Assembly: GCA_031179305.1 (NCBI GenBank)
Contig: JAPSHX010000006.1
Span: 1 to 36,913, forward strand
Source of the DNA: Paenarthrobacter sp.
GTDB lineage: Bacteria; Actinomycetota; Actinomycetes; Actinomycetales; Micrococcaceae
Length of the DNA stretch: 36,913 nucleotides
Reading direction: 5' to 3'
In this document: piece by piece, positions 8,484 through 17,957 of the stretch
Layout of the letters: each line of letters begins with the position of its first letter
Numbering within the stretch: position 1 is the first letter of the stretch
Program-made: the position numbers and the translations under genes
The notes under the pieces: generated by a model
The model's input: the letters and a program-made list of their open reading frames with translations, nothing else
What the model was told of the DNA's origin: nothing
The model's database searches: none

Positions 8484-10004
8484 ATGCGAGGCTTCTTGGG
8501 CAAAGGCCCCAAACGGGTTGCTGGATTCGATCATTACCTGGTCCGGGCGGTGTCCCGGCAGCCCCAAGGTGATCACGACGTGTTCTTCCGCGAACTCTCT
8601 GCCGCAGCCACAAAAGGCAAACTATGGTTTGGTATCGCGGGGATCATGGCCACGTTCCCCGGAAAGCCCCGGAGGGCAGCCCTGCACGGGCTCCTTGCCT
8701 TGGGCGTCGCCTCCGGGATTACGAACCTGGTCTTCAAAACGGCGTTGCCCCGCACTCGTCCACTGCCGGAGCACTTGCCAATCTTCCGTTTCGTGCACCC
8801 CCAGCCGATCAGTTCTTCCATGCCGTCCGGTCATTCCGCGTCCGCAGTGGCGTTTGCGGTAGGGGCCGGTATGGTCTCCCCGGCACTGGGCGCCGTACTG
8901 GCTCCCGTCGCTGCCGGCGTTGCATACTCGCGAGTGCATACGGGTGCCCATTGGCCCTCCGATGTGGTGTTCGGTTCCGCTCTCGGCGCGGGCGCAGCTC
9001 TGCTGACCCGCAAATGGTGGCCAGCCCGACCGCCCGAGCCGACTCCCCGGCGGATGCCTGCGGAGGCACCGGCAATATCCGACGGCGAAGGGTTGAGTAT
9101 CGCGGTCAACGTCCTAGGTGGGTCTTACTCCCCCGAGACTGCCGAGTTGCTGAAGAATATATTCCCTAAAGCGTACATAAGGGAGATTGTGGAGGGCGAA
9201 GACGTAGCTGCAGAGATCGGTGCAGTCGCAGTCCGGCCTGGCACCTTTGCGCTCGGTGTCTGGGGCGGTGACGGAACGGTGGGCACTGCGGCGGCGGCCG
9301 CCGTCGAGCATTCACTGCCCCTCCTGGTACTCCCGGGCGGAACCCTCAACCACTTTGCCCGCGACCTCGGCACCAGCTCGATTGACGACGCGATTGATGC
9401 CGTGACTAAAGGACATGCAGCGTATGTCGACCTTGGACACGTAGCGGTGGAACGGGGGCTTCCTGAGACACCGGAGACCACCGAGTTGGCCATGCTAAAC
9501 ACAGCCAGCGTAGGCGTGTACCCCAACTTGGTGAGGCGGCGGGAGCGGCTCCAGCCAGCCATGGGCAAACCGCTGGCCAGCTTGGTTGCATCACTGCGAA
9601 CGTTCGGAGTGAACTCCCCCACCACCCTCTTGGTAGACGGGGTGAAGCACAAACTCTGGATCCTCTACATGGGCCGGGGCAGGTTTTATCCCAGCGACCA
9701 TGCACCGCTTCGCAGGCCTGTGCTGGACGACGGTGTTTTTGATCTGCGCATGATCACTGCGGACGAGCCGTTCGCCCGGGCGCGACTGCTGTGGGCGGTA
9801 GTGACCGGCACCGTCGCCGCCTCCAAAGTTACCCACTTGACCGAGACCACCTCCATCACGGTGGAGGCTATTGGGCAACCTTTGGTCCTGGCGGTTGACG
9901 GGGAACCCAAGCCCGGAGTACGACGTGCAACGTTTACTGTGAAACCACGCGAGCTCACCGTGTACTCGGCGCTGCCTGTCATCCGCGAGGACTACCCTGA
10001 CTGA
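8484..10004 (+). CDS. Fusion of PAP2 phosphatase and diacylglycerol/sphingosine-type lipid kinase
   Basis: A 506-residue two-domain protein. Residues 1 to about 175 form a PAP2 phosphatase (K85-x6-R92-P, P114-S-G-H117, S-R150-x5-H156-x3-D160) with hydrophobic segments. Residues about 195-500 form a DAGK/LCB5-type kinase with the nucleotide loop G261-G-D-G-T265 and L-P-G-G-T-L-N-H-F-A-R-D. The pairing of a lipid phosphatase with a lipid kinase is known in actinobacteria; one domain would remove and the other add a phosphate on a lipid or lipid-like head. How they are coordinated across the membrane is not clear from sequence. The ATG at 8484 has only a weak upstream purine run. Confidence 0.92.
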   Translation: MRGFLGKGPKRVAGFDHYLVRAVSRQPQGDHDVFFRELSAAATKGKLWFGIAGIMATFPGKPRRAALHGLLALGVASGITNLVFKTALPRTRPLPEHLPIFRFVHPQPISSSMPSGHSASAVAFAVGAGMVSPALGAVLAPVAAGVAYSRVHTGAHWPSDVVFGSALGAGAALLTRKWWPARPPEPTPRRMPAEAPAISDGEGLSIAVNVLGGSYSPETAELLKNIFPKAYIREIVEGEDVAAEIGAVAVRPGTFALGVWGGDGTVGTAAAAAVEHSLPLLVLPGGTLNHFARDLGTSSIDDAIDAVTKGHAAYVDLGHVAVERGLPETPETTELAMLNTASVGVYPNLVRRRERLQPAMGKPLASLVASLRTFGVNSPTTLLVDGVKHKLWILYMGRGRFYPSDHAPLRRPVLDDGVFDLRMITADEPFARARLLWAVVTGTVAASKVTHLTETTSITVEAIGQPLVLAVDGEPKPGVRRATFTVKPRELTVYSALPVIREDYPD

Positions 10005-10114
10005 ACCCTGAATCATCCCTGAGACAGGCGATTTACGTCCCCTCCGTGAGTAGCGTTGTAGGTACATTCAAAACTCACTTGCACACACATGTGCTCCGAG
10101 GAGGGAACGCTTCC

Positions 10115-11059
10115 ATGATCGAAGCAAAAGGCCTGACCAAGGTCTACGGCGAGAAGACCGCCGTTGCCGGCGTCAGTTTCACTGTCCAAGCCGGACGGGT
10201 GACGGGCTTCCTGGGCCCAAACGGTGCCGGCAAGTCAACCACTATGCGCATGATCATGGGACTGGACGCTCCTACGTCAGGCTCTGTAACTGTGAACGGT
10301 GAGCCCTTCGCCCAGCACAAGGCGCCGCTGCGCGAGATTGGTGCCCTCTTGGACGCCAAGGCTGTCCACACGAGTCGCACCGCTTACAACCACCTTCTTG
10401 CCATGGCGGCAACGCACAGCATCCCCAAGAGCCGGGTTCGTGAAGTCATCGAGATGACCGGCCTGGGTGACGTTGCAAAGAAGAAGGTCAAGGGATTCTC
10501 GCTCGGAATGGGCCAGCGCCTCGGTATTGCCGCCGCGCTGCTGGGTGATCCGCAGACCATCATCCTGGACGAGCCGGTCAACGGCCTCGACCCTGAAGGT
10601 GTGGTCTGGGTTCGCAACCTCGTCAAGTACCTGGCCTCCGAAGGCCGCACAGTTTTCTTGTCCAGCCACCTCATGAGTGAGATGGCCCTGACGGCAGACC
10701 ACCTGATAGTGATCGGTCGCGGCAGGATCATCGCCGACGCACCCATTGCCGAAATCATCACCGGCAAGGGCAACGCACGCACCCGTGTCCGCACCGATCA
10801 GCCGGAACGCCTCATGCAGCTCCTTGCGGGAACCGGTGTTTCCGTGGAGGTCCACGAGCGCGAGCTTCTGGAGGTTTCCGGGCTCGATCCCCGAGAAATC
10901 GCCCGAACCGCCTTGGACAACCAGGTCATGGTCTACGAGCTGACCCCGCTCCAGGCAAGCCTGGAAGAGGCTTACATGGAACTGACCAAGGACGAGGTCG
11001 AATACCACTCGCACATCACCACCGGGGCCTCGGTTCCCGCTCAGGCCGGAGGGAAATAG
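10115..11059 (+). CDS. ABC transporter ATP-binding protein (BcrA/DrrA-like exporter)
   Basis: A 314-residue ATPase with Walker A G34-P-N-G-A-G-K-S-T42, a variant signature S-L-G-M-G-Q, and Walker B I-I-L-D-E-P. The family is the bacitracin/lantibiotic and DrrA type, in which the ATPase dimer drives a separate permease. The C-terminal extension (about 215-314) ending in L-E-E-A-Y-M-E-L is typical. The ATG at 10115 follows GAGGAGGG and matches the family start; an upstream in-frame ATG at 10046 lacks such support. Two bases separate it from the permease gene. With the following kinase and regulator it forms a likely detection-and-export module, or a membrane-stress module. Confidence 0.93.
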   Translation: MIEAKGLTKVYGEKTAVAGVSFTVQAGRVTGFLGPNGAGKSTTMRMIMGLDAPTSGSVTVNGEPFAQHKAPLREIGALLDAKAVHTSRTAYNHLLAMAATHSIPKSRVREVIEMTGLGDVAKKKVKGFSLGMGQRLGIAAALLGDPQTIILDEPVNGLDPEGVVWVRNLVKYLASEGRTVFLSSHLMSEMALTADHLIVIGRGRIIADAPIAEIITGKGNARTRVRTDQPERLMQLLAGTGVSVEVHERELLEVSGLDPREIARTALDNQVMVYELTPLQASLEEAYMELTKDEVEYHSHITTGASVPAQAGGK

Positions 11060-11061
11060 AC

Positions 11062-11913
11062 ATGAGCACCACTACCTTGGACCGCAAGTCCATCCGTAAC
11101 TCCGTCGGTCCCGGACCGGCGTTCCACCGCGTACTCAACTCGGAATTCATCAAGTTCCGCACCTTGATGTCCACCCTGATCCTCCTGGCCTCCACTGCGG
11201 TTGTCATGGTTGGCTTCGCAGCACTTGGCGCGTGGGGAACGGGCCAGTTCGCAGAGCAGGCGGCCCAGGATCCCCAAGCCGCTGCGGCCATCGCCGCGCA
11301 GGGCGGGGACCTCGCGGTCACCATCCCAACCTCGGGCATCGCCTTCGCGCAGCTCATCCTCGGTTCCTTGGGCGTCCTGCTCATGAGCTCCGAGTTCACC
11401 ACCGGCATGGCACGTTCCACCTTTGCCGCCGTGCCCAAGCGCATGTCGCCGTTCCTGGCCAAACTCATTGTGGTCATGGTCAGCGCTTTTGTTCTCACCG
11501 CAGTCTCCACCTACATCGCCGGCCTGGTGTCGCTGCCGATCGTTGACAGCTACAACCTCAAGCTGGACCTCGGCAGCTCGCAGTCGGTCAAGCTTCTGCT
11601 GGTGAACAGCATCTACATCGCAGCCGTGGCCGCCATTGGTATGGCGCTGGGAACCATCGTCCGCAACTCGGCCGGCGGCATTATGAGCCTGGTGGGCATC
11701 TTCTTCGTGCTGCCGATCGCCTTCCAGCTCATCCCCGGAGACTTTTTCAAGGAGGCCAGTAAGTACCTTCCCGGTAACACCATCAACCCGCTGACCGCCG
11801 TCGAGCATGTCCCGGACACCCTGGAAGTCTGGCAGGCTACGCTGGTTCTCGGTGCCTGGGTGGTTGTGCCCGTAGCTCTGGCCATGATCCTGCTCAAGAA
11901 GCGGGACGTCTAG
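11062..11913 (+). CDS. ABC transporter permease (ABC-2 type)
   Basis: A 283-residue membrane protein with about six hydrophobic segments, a polar loop after the first (about 65-90) and a start two bases behind the ATPase stop. This is the membrane half of the exporter encoded with the preceding gene. Its substrate is not evident; paired BceAB/BcrAB-like exporters usually move cyclic peptides, lantibiotics or lipids. It has no large extracellular domain of the BceB kind, so a peptide-sensing role is less likely. A 26-base gap leads to the kinase gene. Confidence 0.9.
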   Translation: MSTTTLDRKSIRNSVGPGPAFHRVLNSEFIKFRTLMSTLILLASTAVVMVGFAALGAWGTGQFAEQAAQDPQAAAAIAAQGGDLAVTIPTSGIAFAQLILGSLGVLLMSSEFTTGMARSTFAAVPKRMSPFLAKLIVVMVSAFVLTAVSTYIAGLVSLPIVDSYNLKLDLGSSQSVKLLLVNSIYIAAVAAIGMALGTIVRNSAGGIMSLVGIFFVLPIAFQLIPGDFFKEASKYLPGNTINPLTAVEHVPDTLEVWQATLVLGAWVVVPVALAMILLKKRDV

Positions 11914-11939
11914 GACGGGTTGCCGTCTAGGCTCAATTC

Positions 11940-13229
11940 ATGATTGAAGCACCACAGATGAAGGACGCGTCAGCCACCACGGCCGACGCGTCCTTCGCTG
12001 AAATTGCCCAGCGTCGCAGGGGCCGGATCCGCCGCTACTTCTACAAGCGCCCTCGCGCCATGGATGCAGTGGTGATACTTTGCTACCTTCTGTTGGCGCT
12101 GCCCACCATCATTCCGTCGGCCGTCGACGGCAAATGGCTCGTTGTCGCGATACTCCTGTTGATTGCCACCGCGTTGATTTTCAGGCGCCGGTTCCCGCTT
12201 CAAGTGGTTCTCGCCGTCGCACTTCTGGAAATAGCGGCCACCATCTTGAACCCATGGGGTTCGAACGTTTCTGCGGGTCTTTGGTTCGCGCTTTATGCCG
12301 TAGCGTCCCTCCGGAAGCGTGCGCTGACGCTGGTGGTTTTTGCCACAGCCAGCTTGCCGCTGAGCCTTCTCTATTTGTTCATGTGGACGAGTCCCAGCGA
12401 GATGAACAACTTGCAGGACGTCCCGGAGAACTTCCATCTCATCAACAACATCGCCACTGCCGTGACCATCATGCTCTCCAATCTCCTGGCCACGGGCATC
12501 GGCATCTCGGTGCGGCAGCGCAGGGAGCATGAAGCAGAAATCGCGGCGTGGGCCGCGCGGACTACGCAGCTCGGCAAGGTCACCGAGCGAAACAGGATCG
12601 CCCGCGAGATGCATGACGTCGTGGCGCACTCGCTGACAGTGATGATCAGCCTCTCGGACGGGGCCGCCGTGGTGGTCAAGAAGGACCCGGAGCGAGCCGG
12701 CGACGTTCTCGGTGAACTGTCCCGCACAGGCCGGGCCGCGCTGGCCGATATGCGCCGGGTACTCGGGGTCCTGCGGGACGATTCCGGGCGGCCGGCACCG
12801 CTGACGCCCCTCGAATCCGGTCAGAACCTGGCGAAACTACTCGACGGTTTCCGAACCGCCGGGCTGCCGCTGCACTACGCCCATACGGGGCCGGGCCTCC
12901 CTGCCGACCCCGCTTTTGAACTGACCGTCTACAGGATCGTGCAGGAGTCGCTGACCAACGTCCTGCGGTACGGTCGATCGCTGAGCCGCGTCGACGTGCA
13001 CGTGGCCCGCGACGGCGATTTAGTCACCATTGACGTGCTCGACGACGGCCGCGGAACCCGCGAGGACAGCAGCGAATCCGTGGGCAGCCTGGGAACCGGA
13101 CAGGGTATTGCCGGAATGAATGAACGTGCCGGAATCTATGCTGGAATCGTTACTGCCGGTCCAGGAAAAAGGGGAGGCTGGGCAGTCCATGCCGAGCTCC
13201 GCTGGAACGGCGAAAAGGGGGAATCATGA
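11940..13229 (+). CDS. NarL-family sensor histidine kinase
   Basis: A 429-residue kinase. Several hydrophobic segments in residues about 43-175 form the membrane sensor, with no large extracytoplasmic loop (an intramembrane-sensing layout). The HisKA_3 dimerisation domain follows, with phospho-acceptor H225 in R-E-M-H-D-V-V-A-H-S, then an HATPase domain with Q-E-S-L-T-N-V-L and G-x-G-I-x-G-M-N-E-R. It phosphorylates the response regulator whose ATG overlaps its TGA by four bases (13226-13229). The close spacing with the ABC exporter suggests that the pair controls that exporter in response to membrane or antibiotic stress. The inducing signal is not evident. Confidence 0.93.
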   Translation: MIEAPQMKDASATTADASFAEIAQRRRGRIRRYFYKRPRAMDAVVILCYLLLALPTIIPSAVDGKWLVVAILLLIATALIFRRRFPLQVVLAVALLEIAATILNPWGSNVSAGLWFALYAVASLRKRALTLVVFATASLPLSLLYLFMWTSPSEMNNLQDVPENFHLINNIATAVTIMLSNLLATGIGISVRQRREHEAEIAAWAARTTQLGKVTERNRIAREMHDVVAHSLTVMISLSDGAAVVVKKDPERAGDVLGELSRTGRAALADMRRVLGVLRDDSGRPAPLTPLESGQNLAKLLDGFRTAGLPLHYAHTGPGLPADPAFELTVYRIVQESLTNVLRYGRSLSRVDVHVARDGDLVTIDVLDDGRGTREDSSESVGSLGTGQGIAGMNERAGIYAGIVTAGPGKRGGWAVHAELRWNGEKGES

Positions 13230-13918
13230 GCGAAGACAACATTAAAGTGCTGCTGGTTGACGATCAGCCGTTGCTGCGGATGGGCTTCCGGCTCATTCTT
13301 GAAGGCGAAGAGGACTTCCACGTTGTGGGCGAGGCGTCAGATGGGATTGAAGCCGTCCGCCAGGTGGAAGCCCTGCAGCCGGACGTCATACTGATGGACG
13401 TACGCATGCCCGGCATGGACGGTATAGAGGCGACGCGCCGAATCTCGGATTCAGGCGCCGAGGCGCGGGTCATCATCCTCACCACGTTCGACCTTGATGA
13501 GTACGCCTTTACCGGGCTGCAAGCCGGGGCCTCCGCATTCCTGCTCAAGGATGTTGCTCCCTCTGAGCTGGTCCACGCTGTGCGCTTGGTCGCGAGTGGC
13601 GATGCCGTAGTGGCGCCGCGTGTTACCCAACGGCTGCTGGAAACGTATGTGCGCGGCACCGTTACACCTGGGCACTCACCGAGTCCGCACCGGGACCCGC
13701 TCTTGGATGAACTCACACCGCGGGAAACCGAAATCCTCACCACCATCGCGGAGGGCCTCTCCAATGCTGAGATCGCCCACAAATTCTTCCTGTCCGAGGC
13801 CACAGTCAAAACGCACGTGCGCCGCATCCTGAGCAAGCTCCAACTGCGGGACCGGGTGCAGGTTGTGGTGTACGCGTATGAGACAGGCCTGGTGGTGCCG
13901 AGCAACCCGGACTACTGA
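13226..13918 (+). CDS. NarL/FixJ-family response regulator
   Basis: A 230-residue regulator. The N-terminal receiver has acidic residues D12-D13, phospho-acceptor D58 in V-I-L-M-D-V-R-M-P-G-M-D-G, and the usual T and K further on. The C-terminal GerE-type helix-turn-helix (about 160-222) contains L-T-P-R-E-T-E-I-L and V-K-T-H-V. It is the DNA-binding partner of the preceding kinase. Its stop overlaps the end of the HAD phosphatase on the other strand by 7 bases. Confidence 0.95.
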   Translation: MSEDNIKVLLVDDQPLLRMGFRLILEGEEDFHVVGEASDGIEAVRQVEALQPDVILMDVRMPGMDGIEATRRISDSGAEARVIILTTFDLDEYAFTGLQAGASAFLLKDVAPSELVHAVRLVASGDAVVAPRVTQRLLETYVRGTVTPGHSPSPHRDPLLDELTPRETEILTTIAEGLSNAEIAHKFFLSEATVKTHVRRILSKLQLRDRVQVVVYAYETGLVVPSNPDY

Positions 13919-14622
13919 CCCGTCGTCTGTCGTTGCTGCGCTTCCTGCAGCAGCGGTAGGAGTTCGCCGGGTGAGGATGCCACGGCCGCGGCGTGGGCGG
14001 ACTCCTCGGGTTCCCCGTAGCCCCAGAGCGCAAAGATGGTTGGTATTCCGAGGCTGGCGGCTCCCTGGATGTCGTGGATCCGGTCGCCCACCATGACTGG
14101 ACGCGATGTGTCCACGCCCCGCGATTGGAGCCGGCTCAGCGACTCCGCGATCACCTGGCCTTTGCGCGACCGGCCCAGGGCGTCGGATGCGCCACAGACA
14201 TCTTCAAAGAAGTGTGCTAAGCCAAAGTGGCGGGTCAGCCTGATGGCCTGGTCCTCTACTTTTGATGTTGCCACAGCCATGGGTATGCCCTGTGAGTGCA
14301 CCTGATGAAGGAGCGCCTCAACACCGTGGTAGAGCTGGGCCTGAAGAGCTCCGGTCCTGGCATAGGCCGTCCGGTAGTGCTTGAGCGCCACCTTCGCTAC
14401 GTCCTCGTCCAGCCCAACAACGGTCCGGAAAGAGTCCATCATGGGTGGCCCCACGAACCGGCGCAACTGGTCAGGACCCGGCACGGCGGCTCCCACGGAG
14501 GTCAGCGCTTCGGCCGCACTGGCGGTGACTCCCTTGGCCGAGTCCACCAGCGTGCCATCCATGTCGAACAGGATGCATGAGTAGGCCCCCGGGAGTGGTT
14601 TGTTGTGCTCTGGACGTATCAT
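13912..14622 (-). CDS. HAD-superfamily hydrolase, phosphoglycolate-phosphatase-like
   Basis: A 236-residue cytosolic phosphatase. Motif I is D20-M-D22-G-T-L-V-D, motif II the A-T-S in A-V-A-T-S-K, motif III the K in S-R-K-G, and motif IV G-D-R-x-H-D. The helical cap inserted after motif I is of the Gph/PGMB kind. The substrate cannot be read from the sequence; phosphoglycolate or another small phosphate is usual. It is transcribed away from the Lrp gene 69 bases away, and ends convergently with the response regulator. No tight operon partner. Confidence 0.88.
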   Translation of the reverse strand: MIRPEHNKPLPGAYSCILFDMDGTLVDSAKGVTASAAEALTSVGAAVPGPDQLRRFVGPPMMDSFRTVVGLDEDVAKVALKHYRTAYARTGALQAQLYHGVEALLHQVHSQGIPMAVATSKVEDQAIRLTRHFGLAHFFEDVCGASDALGRSRKGQVIAESLSRLQSRGVDTSRPVMVGDRIHDIQGAASLGIPTIFALWGYGEPEESAHAAAVASSPGELLPLLQEAQQRQTTGQ

Positions 14623-14691
14623 TTTCTTCGTGGCCTTTCGGTCAAGGAGGAGCTTCGGGGCTCCTGAGGGGCTATTTTCTGGAAGGCATTC

Positions 14692-15141
14692 ATGGAGCGA
14701 GCGGGCCTGGACGGCATCGATCAGAGGATCCTTTCAGAGCTCACCAAGAACGCCCGTGTCCCGCACGCCGAGCTGGCAGGAAAGGTCCTGCTTTCCAGGA
14801 ACGCTGTCCGTCAGCGGATCGAGCGCATGGAGCGGCAGGGCTACATCCAGGGCTACACCGTCGTTGCCGGAGAAGAGACCCAGGATCTTGTGTCTGCATT
14901 CCTGATGGTCTACCGGAAGGACCGCATGCGGGGGGCCGATGTTCTGAGTGAGCTCAGGGCGATCCCCGAAATCGTCCTATGTGATGTCCTGAGCGGTGAC
15001 TTTGATTTGATCGTGCGAGTCCAAGCCCGTTCCCATGGCAGGGTGCAGGAGATTTGGGAGCAGATTTCTGCCCTCCCCGGTGTCACTAACACTGTCACTG
15101 CCATGACGCTGTCCAACGTGATTCGACGGGTATCGAAGTAA
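14692..15141 (+). CDS. Lrp/AsnC-family transcriptional regulator
   Basis: A 149-residue protein with an AsnC helix-turn-helix (residues about 3-60; L-D-x-x-D-x-x-I-L at the start) and a C-terminal RAM/Lrp ligand-binding domain (about 70-145) with the V-x-G-x-x-D-L-I-V-R pattern. Family members sense an amino acid and control its uptake or use. The start has GGAAGG 7 bases upstream. One base separates its TAA from the convergent stop of aspA. It is the natural candidate to regulate the adjoining homoserine-dehydrogenase operon, and Lrp-type control of homoserine genes would fit, but no binding site was proved. Confidence 0.92.
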   Translation: MERAGLDGIDQRILSELTKNARVPHAELAGKVLLSRNAVRQRIERMERQGYIQGYTVVAGEETQDLVSAFLMVYRKDRMRGADVLSELRAIPEIVLCDVLSGDFDLIVRVQARSHGRVQEIWEQISALPGVTNTVTAMTLSNVIRRVSK

Positions 15142-15142
15142 C

Positions 15143-16531
15143 TTAGGTGCCACGCGTAGTGACGCCGTCAAGAATCAGTTGGGCGGCGTCCCGTTCCATG
15201 AGTCCCATCGACGCGACGGCATCGACCACCGCCACCTGGCCGTTCAACGCCCGTTTGGCCACCTCCGCCGCGGCCGTGTAGCCAAGGACGGGTATCAGGG
15301 CGGTGGCCAACCCAGCTGAGCCCGCAGCCCGCCCCCCAAGCAGTTCCTCGTTTGCCGTGATGCCTTGGACGCAGTGGGTCCTGAGAATCCGCGCGCCGTT
15401 GGTGAGCCAGGAAAAGCCCTGCAGCAAGGCATGCGCAATGACGGGCTCAAAGGCATTCAGTTGCAACTGACCGTTGTCAGCGGCCATGGTGACGGTGGTG
15501 TCAGCACCAGCAACGGCAAAGGCGATCTGGTTCAAGGTCTCGGGAATCACCGGATTTACTTTGCCCGGCATGATGGATGAACCCGCCTGGCGGGGTGGTA
15601 GTTGGATCTCCCCGAAGCCATTTTGTGGGCCGCTGGACAACAGTCTCAGGTCGCTGCTGATTTTCGAGATCTTGATGGCCGATCGCTTGAGCATCCCGGA
15701 CACATGCATGAAAACCCCGACGTCGGATGTCGCTTCCAGCAGGTCAGTTGCCGGTATCAGGGGCAACCCGGTGATTTCGCAGAGGGCATCGATGGCCCGC
15801 TCCTGGTAGCCGGGCTCGGCAGTAATCCCTGTCCCGATCGCGGTGGCTCCCAGACTGCATTCGAGCATGAGCCCCGCGGACTCCCTCAGCCGGCACCGGT
15901 CTTCCTCAATCGTTGCCGCAAAGGCTCCAAACTCCTGACCGAGCGTCATGGGGACGGCGTCCTGTAGCTGGGTGCGCCCTATCTTCAGCACGTGGGCGAA
16001 GGCGGCCCCTTTCTCCCGCATGGACTGCGTCAATTGGCCTAGTTCCTGGTCCAGATCCTGCACGGCGGTGATCAATGCGAGCTTGATGGCGGTGGGGTAG
16101 ACATCGTTGGTTGACTGGCATTTGTTCACATGGTCGATGGGGTGCAGATGCTGGTAGCTGCCGCGGGGATGGCCCATGGTTTCCAAGGCCACGTTGGCGA
16201 TGACCTCGTTGGCGTTCATATTGGTGCTGGTCCCGGCGCCGCCCTGGATCATGTCCACGCAGAAGTGCTGGTGATGCTGCCCTTCTTCGATGTCACGGCA
16301 CGCGTGACTAATAGCGGTAGCTATGGCGGGATCCAGGACTCCAAGGCCGGAGTTGGCGTGGGCGGCTGCCCGTTTTACCTGCGCCAGGGCCACCACGAGC
16401 CCGGGGTAGCGGGATACGGGGATCCCGCTGATGGGGAAATTATCCAAGGCCCGGGCAGTGTGCGCGCCCCACAAGGCATCGGCTGGGACGCGTATGGATC
16501 CCAGGGAATCTGATTCGAGGCGATTCGTCAT
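15143..16531 (-). CDS. aspA: Aspartate ammonia-lyase
   Basis: A 462-residue member of the fumarase/aspartase superfamily. The signature loop G317-S-S-I-M-P-G-K-V-N-P is present. The variants T-S-T-N-M-N-A-N-E-V near residue 101 and Q139-S-T-N-D-V-Y-P-T are the aspartase forms rather than the fumarase ones (fumarases read S-N-M-N-V-N and Q-S-S-N-D-T). The reaction is L-aspartate to fumarate and ammonia in the cytosol. It is the last gene of a three-gene minus-strand operon, starting 10 bases after the aldehyde dehydrogenase stop, so it would finish a route that delivers aspartate to the citric acid cycle. Specificity is from motifs, not assay. Confidence 0.9.
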   Translation of the reverse strand: MTNRLESDSLGSIRVPADALWGAHTARALDNFPISGIPVSRYPGLVVALAQVKRAAAHANSGLGVLDPAIATAISHACRDIEEGQHHQHFCVDMIQGGAGTSTNMNANEVIANVALETMGHPRGSYQHLHPIDHVNKCQSTNDVYPTAIKLALITAVQDLDQELGQLTQSMREKGAAFAHVLKIGRTQLQDAVPMTLGQEFGAFAATIEEDRCRLRESAGLMLECSLGATAIGTGITAEPGYQERAIDALCEITGLPLIPATDLLEATSDVGVFMHVSGMLKRSAIKISKISSDLRLLSSGPQNGFGEIQLPPRQAGSSIMPGKVNPVIPETLNQIAFAVAGADTTVTMAADNGQLQLNAFEPVIAHALLQGFSWLTNGARILRTHCVQGITANEELLGGRAAGSAGLATALIPVLGYTAAAEVAKRALNGQVAVVDAVASMGLMERDAAQLILDGVTTRGT

Positions 16532-16541
16532 AGGTGGTCCG

Positions 16542-17957
16542 TCAGTTCTTGATGCAGATGACTTTGGGTTGGGTCATTTCCTCGTAGGCGAAGTGAACAC
16601 CTTCGCGGCCCAGGCTTCCGTACTTGAAACCGCCGAAAGGCATACCGTCGAACCGGTAGTCCGATGAGTCGTTGATCATCACACCCCCGGCCTGGATTTC
16701 CTTGGCTGCCTTCATCGCATCCCCAAGGGATGCGGTGAAGATCCCGGCATGGAGGCTGAACTCGATGGAGTTGGCAATCCCGATCGCTTCCTCAAGGGTG
16801 TCCACAGGGCGGAGCATCACCAACGGGCCGAATACTTCCTCGGACCACAGGCGGCTGTCCTCCGGAACGTCCTCAAGAACCGTGGGGTGGAGGATGTTCC
16901 CGGCGGCCTGGTTTCCTGTCAGAACAACGGCACCGTGCTCGGTCGCCTGGTGGACTTTCGCCCGGACATCTTCCAGGGACCGTGAGGTGATCATGGGCCC
17001 CACGTCCGTCAGCTCGTCGGAGGGGTCGCCAACTACCAATTCGTTGGTCGCGGCGAGGAAGAGCTCCCGGAATTCGCCGTAGATGGACTTGTCGATCAGG
17101 ATTCGTTGAACGCCCACGCAGTTTTGGCCGGCAGCCCAGAACGCGCCGGAAACGCAGGAAGCCACGGCTTCCTGGAGGTCGGCGTCCGCCATGATGATGA
17201 CCGGTGCGTTTCCGCCCAGGTCCATGGAGAGCTTCTTCAGTCCGGCTGTTGAGGCGATGTCCTCTCCAGTAGAGAACCCGCCGGTGAACGACACCATCCG
17301 CACGTCCCTCGCAGCGATGATCCTCCGGGCAATTTCGCGGTCGCCATGAACCACCGTGAGGACGTCCTGGGGGAGCCCGGCCTCCAGGAGCGCCTCGGTG
17401 AGAAGCTGCGCGGAGAGGGGAGTGAGGGCCGACGGTTTGAGAATAACGGCGTTTCCGCCTGCAATGGCCGGCCCCACCTTATGAGCTACCAGATTGAGGG
17501 GATCGTTGAAGGGCGTGATTGCCAGGATGATGCCCAGCGGTTCACGGGAGTACCAGCCCAGCCGGTCCTCGGACCCTTCGTAGGCGTCAAAGGGGACCAC
17601 TTCACCGGCGTTGCGGCGGGTTTCTGCCGCTGAAAGCCGCAGCGTATTGACTGCACGCAGGACCTCCTTGCGGGCCTGCCTCACCGTCTTGCCAGCTTCA
17701 GCGACGATGGTTTCGGTAAAGAGATCGCGCCGGTCCTCCACCAGGTTGGCTGCCCTGTCGAGTATCTTTCCCCGCGCGTCCCGGGAGAGGCCCGCAGCCA
17801 CCTTGGCTCCCGCGCGGGCAGTATTCAGGACACTTTCGACGGCGGTGGCATCGGTCAGCGGAACGGCACCCACCACGCGGTGGTCGTAGGGGCTGGTGAC
17901 GTTCTGGAACATCGGCAGAACCGAGGCGTCGGGGGTGCTGGGTGCGGTCTTAGGCAT
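16542..17957 (-). CDS. NAD(P)-dependent aldehyde dehydrogenase, proposed aspartate-semialdehyde oxidising
   Basis: A 471-residue non-acylating aldehyde dehydrogenase by fold. Catalytic Cys280 lies in G-Q-N-C-V-G, Asn151 in P-F-N-D-P, Lys174 in K-P-S, and E-E-V-F-G-P follows. The residue that is normally the general base Glu (E-L-G-G) is Asp246 here (S-M-D-L-G-G-N-A-P). The substrate is inferred from context: upstream is a homoserine dehydrogenase and downstream an aspartase, so oxidation of L-aspartate 4-semialdehyde to L-aspartate would join them. The start overlaps the end of the homoserine dehydrogenase gene by 8 bases, and GGAGG lies within that gene's end. An alternative reading is a succinate- or lactaldehyde-type dehydrogenase serving a different pathway. 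Confidence 0.88.
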   Translation of the reverse strand: MPKTAPSTPDASVLPMFQNVTSPYDHRVVGAVPLTDATAVESVLNTARAGAKVAAGLSRDARGKILDRAANLVEDRRDLFTETIVAEAGKTVRQARKEVLRAVNTLRLSAAETRRNAGEVVPFDAYEGSEDRLGWYSREPLGIILAITPFNDPLNLVAHKVGPAIAGGNAVILKPSALTPLSAQLLTEALLEAGLPQDVLTVVHGDREIARRIIAARDVRMVSFTGGFSTGEDIASTAGLKKLSMDLGGNAPVIIMADADLQEAVASCVSGAFWAAGQNCVGVQRILIDKSIYGEFRELFLAATNELVVGDPSDELTDVGPMITSRSLEDVRAKVHQATEHGAVVLTGNQAAGNILHPTVLEDVPEDSRLWSEEVFGPLVMLRPVDTLEEAIGIANSIEFSLHAGIFTASLGDAMKAAKEIQAGGVMINDSSDYRFDGMPFGGFKYGSLGREGVHFAYEEMTQPKVICIKN

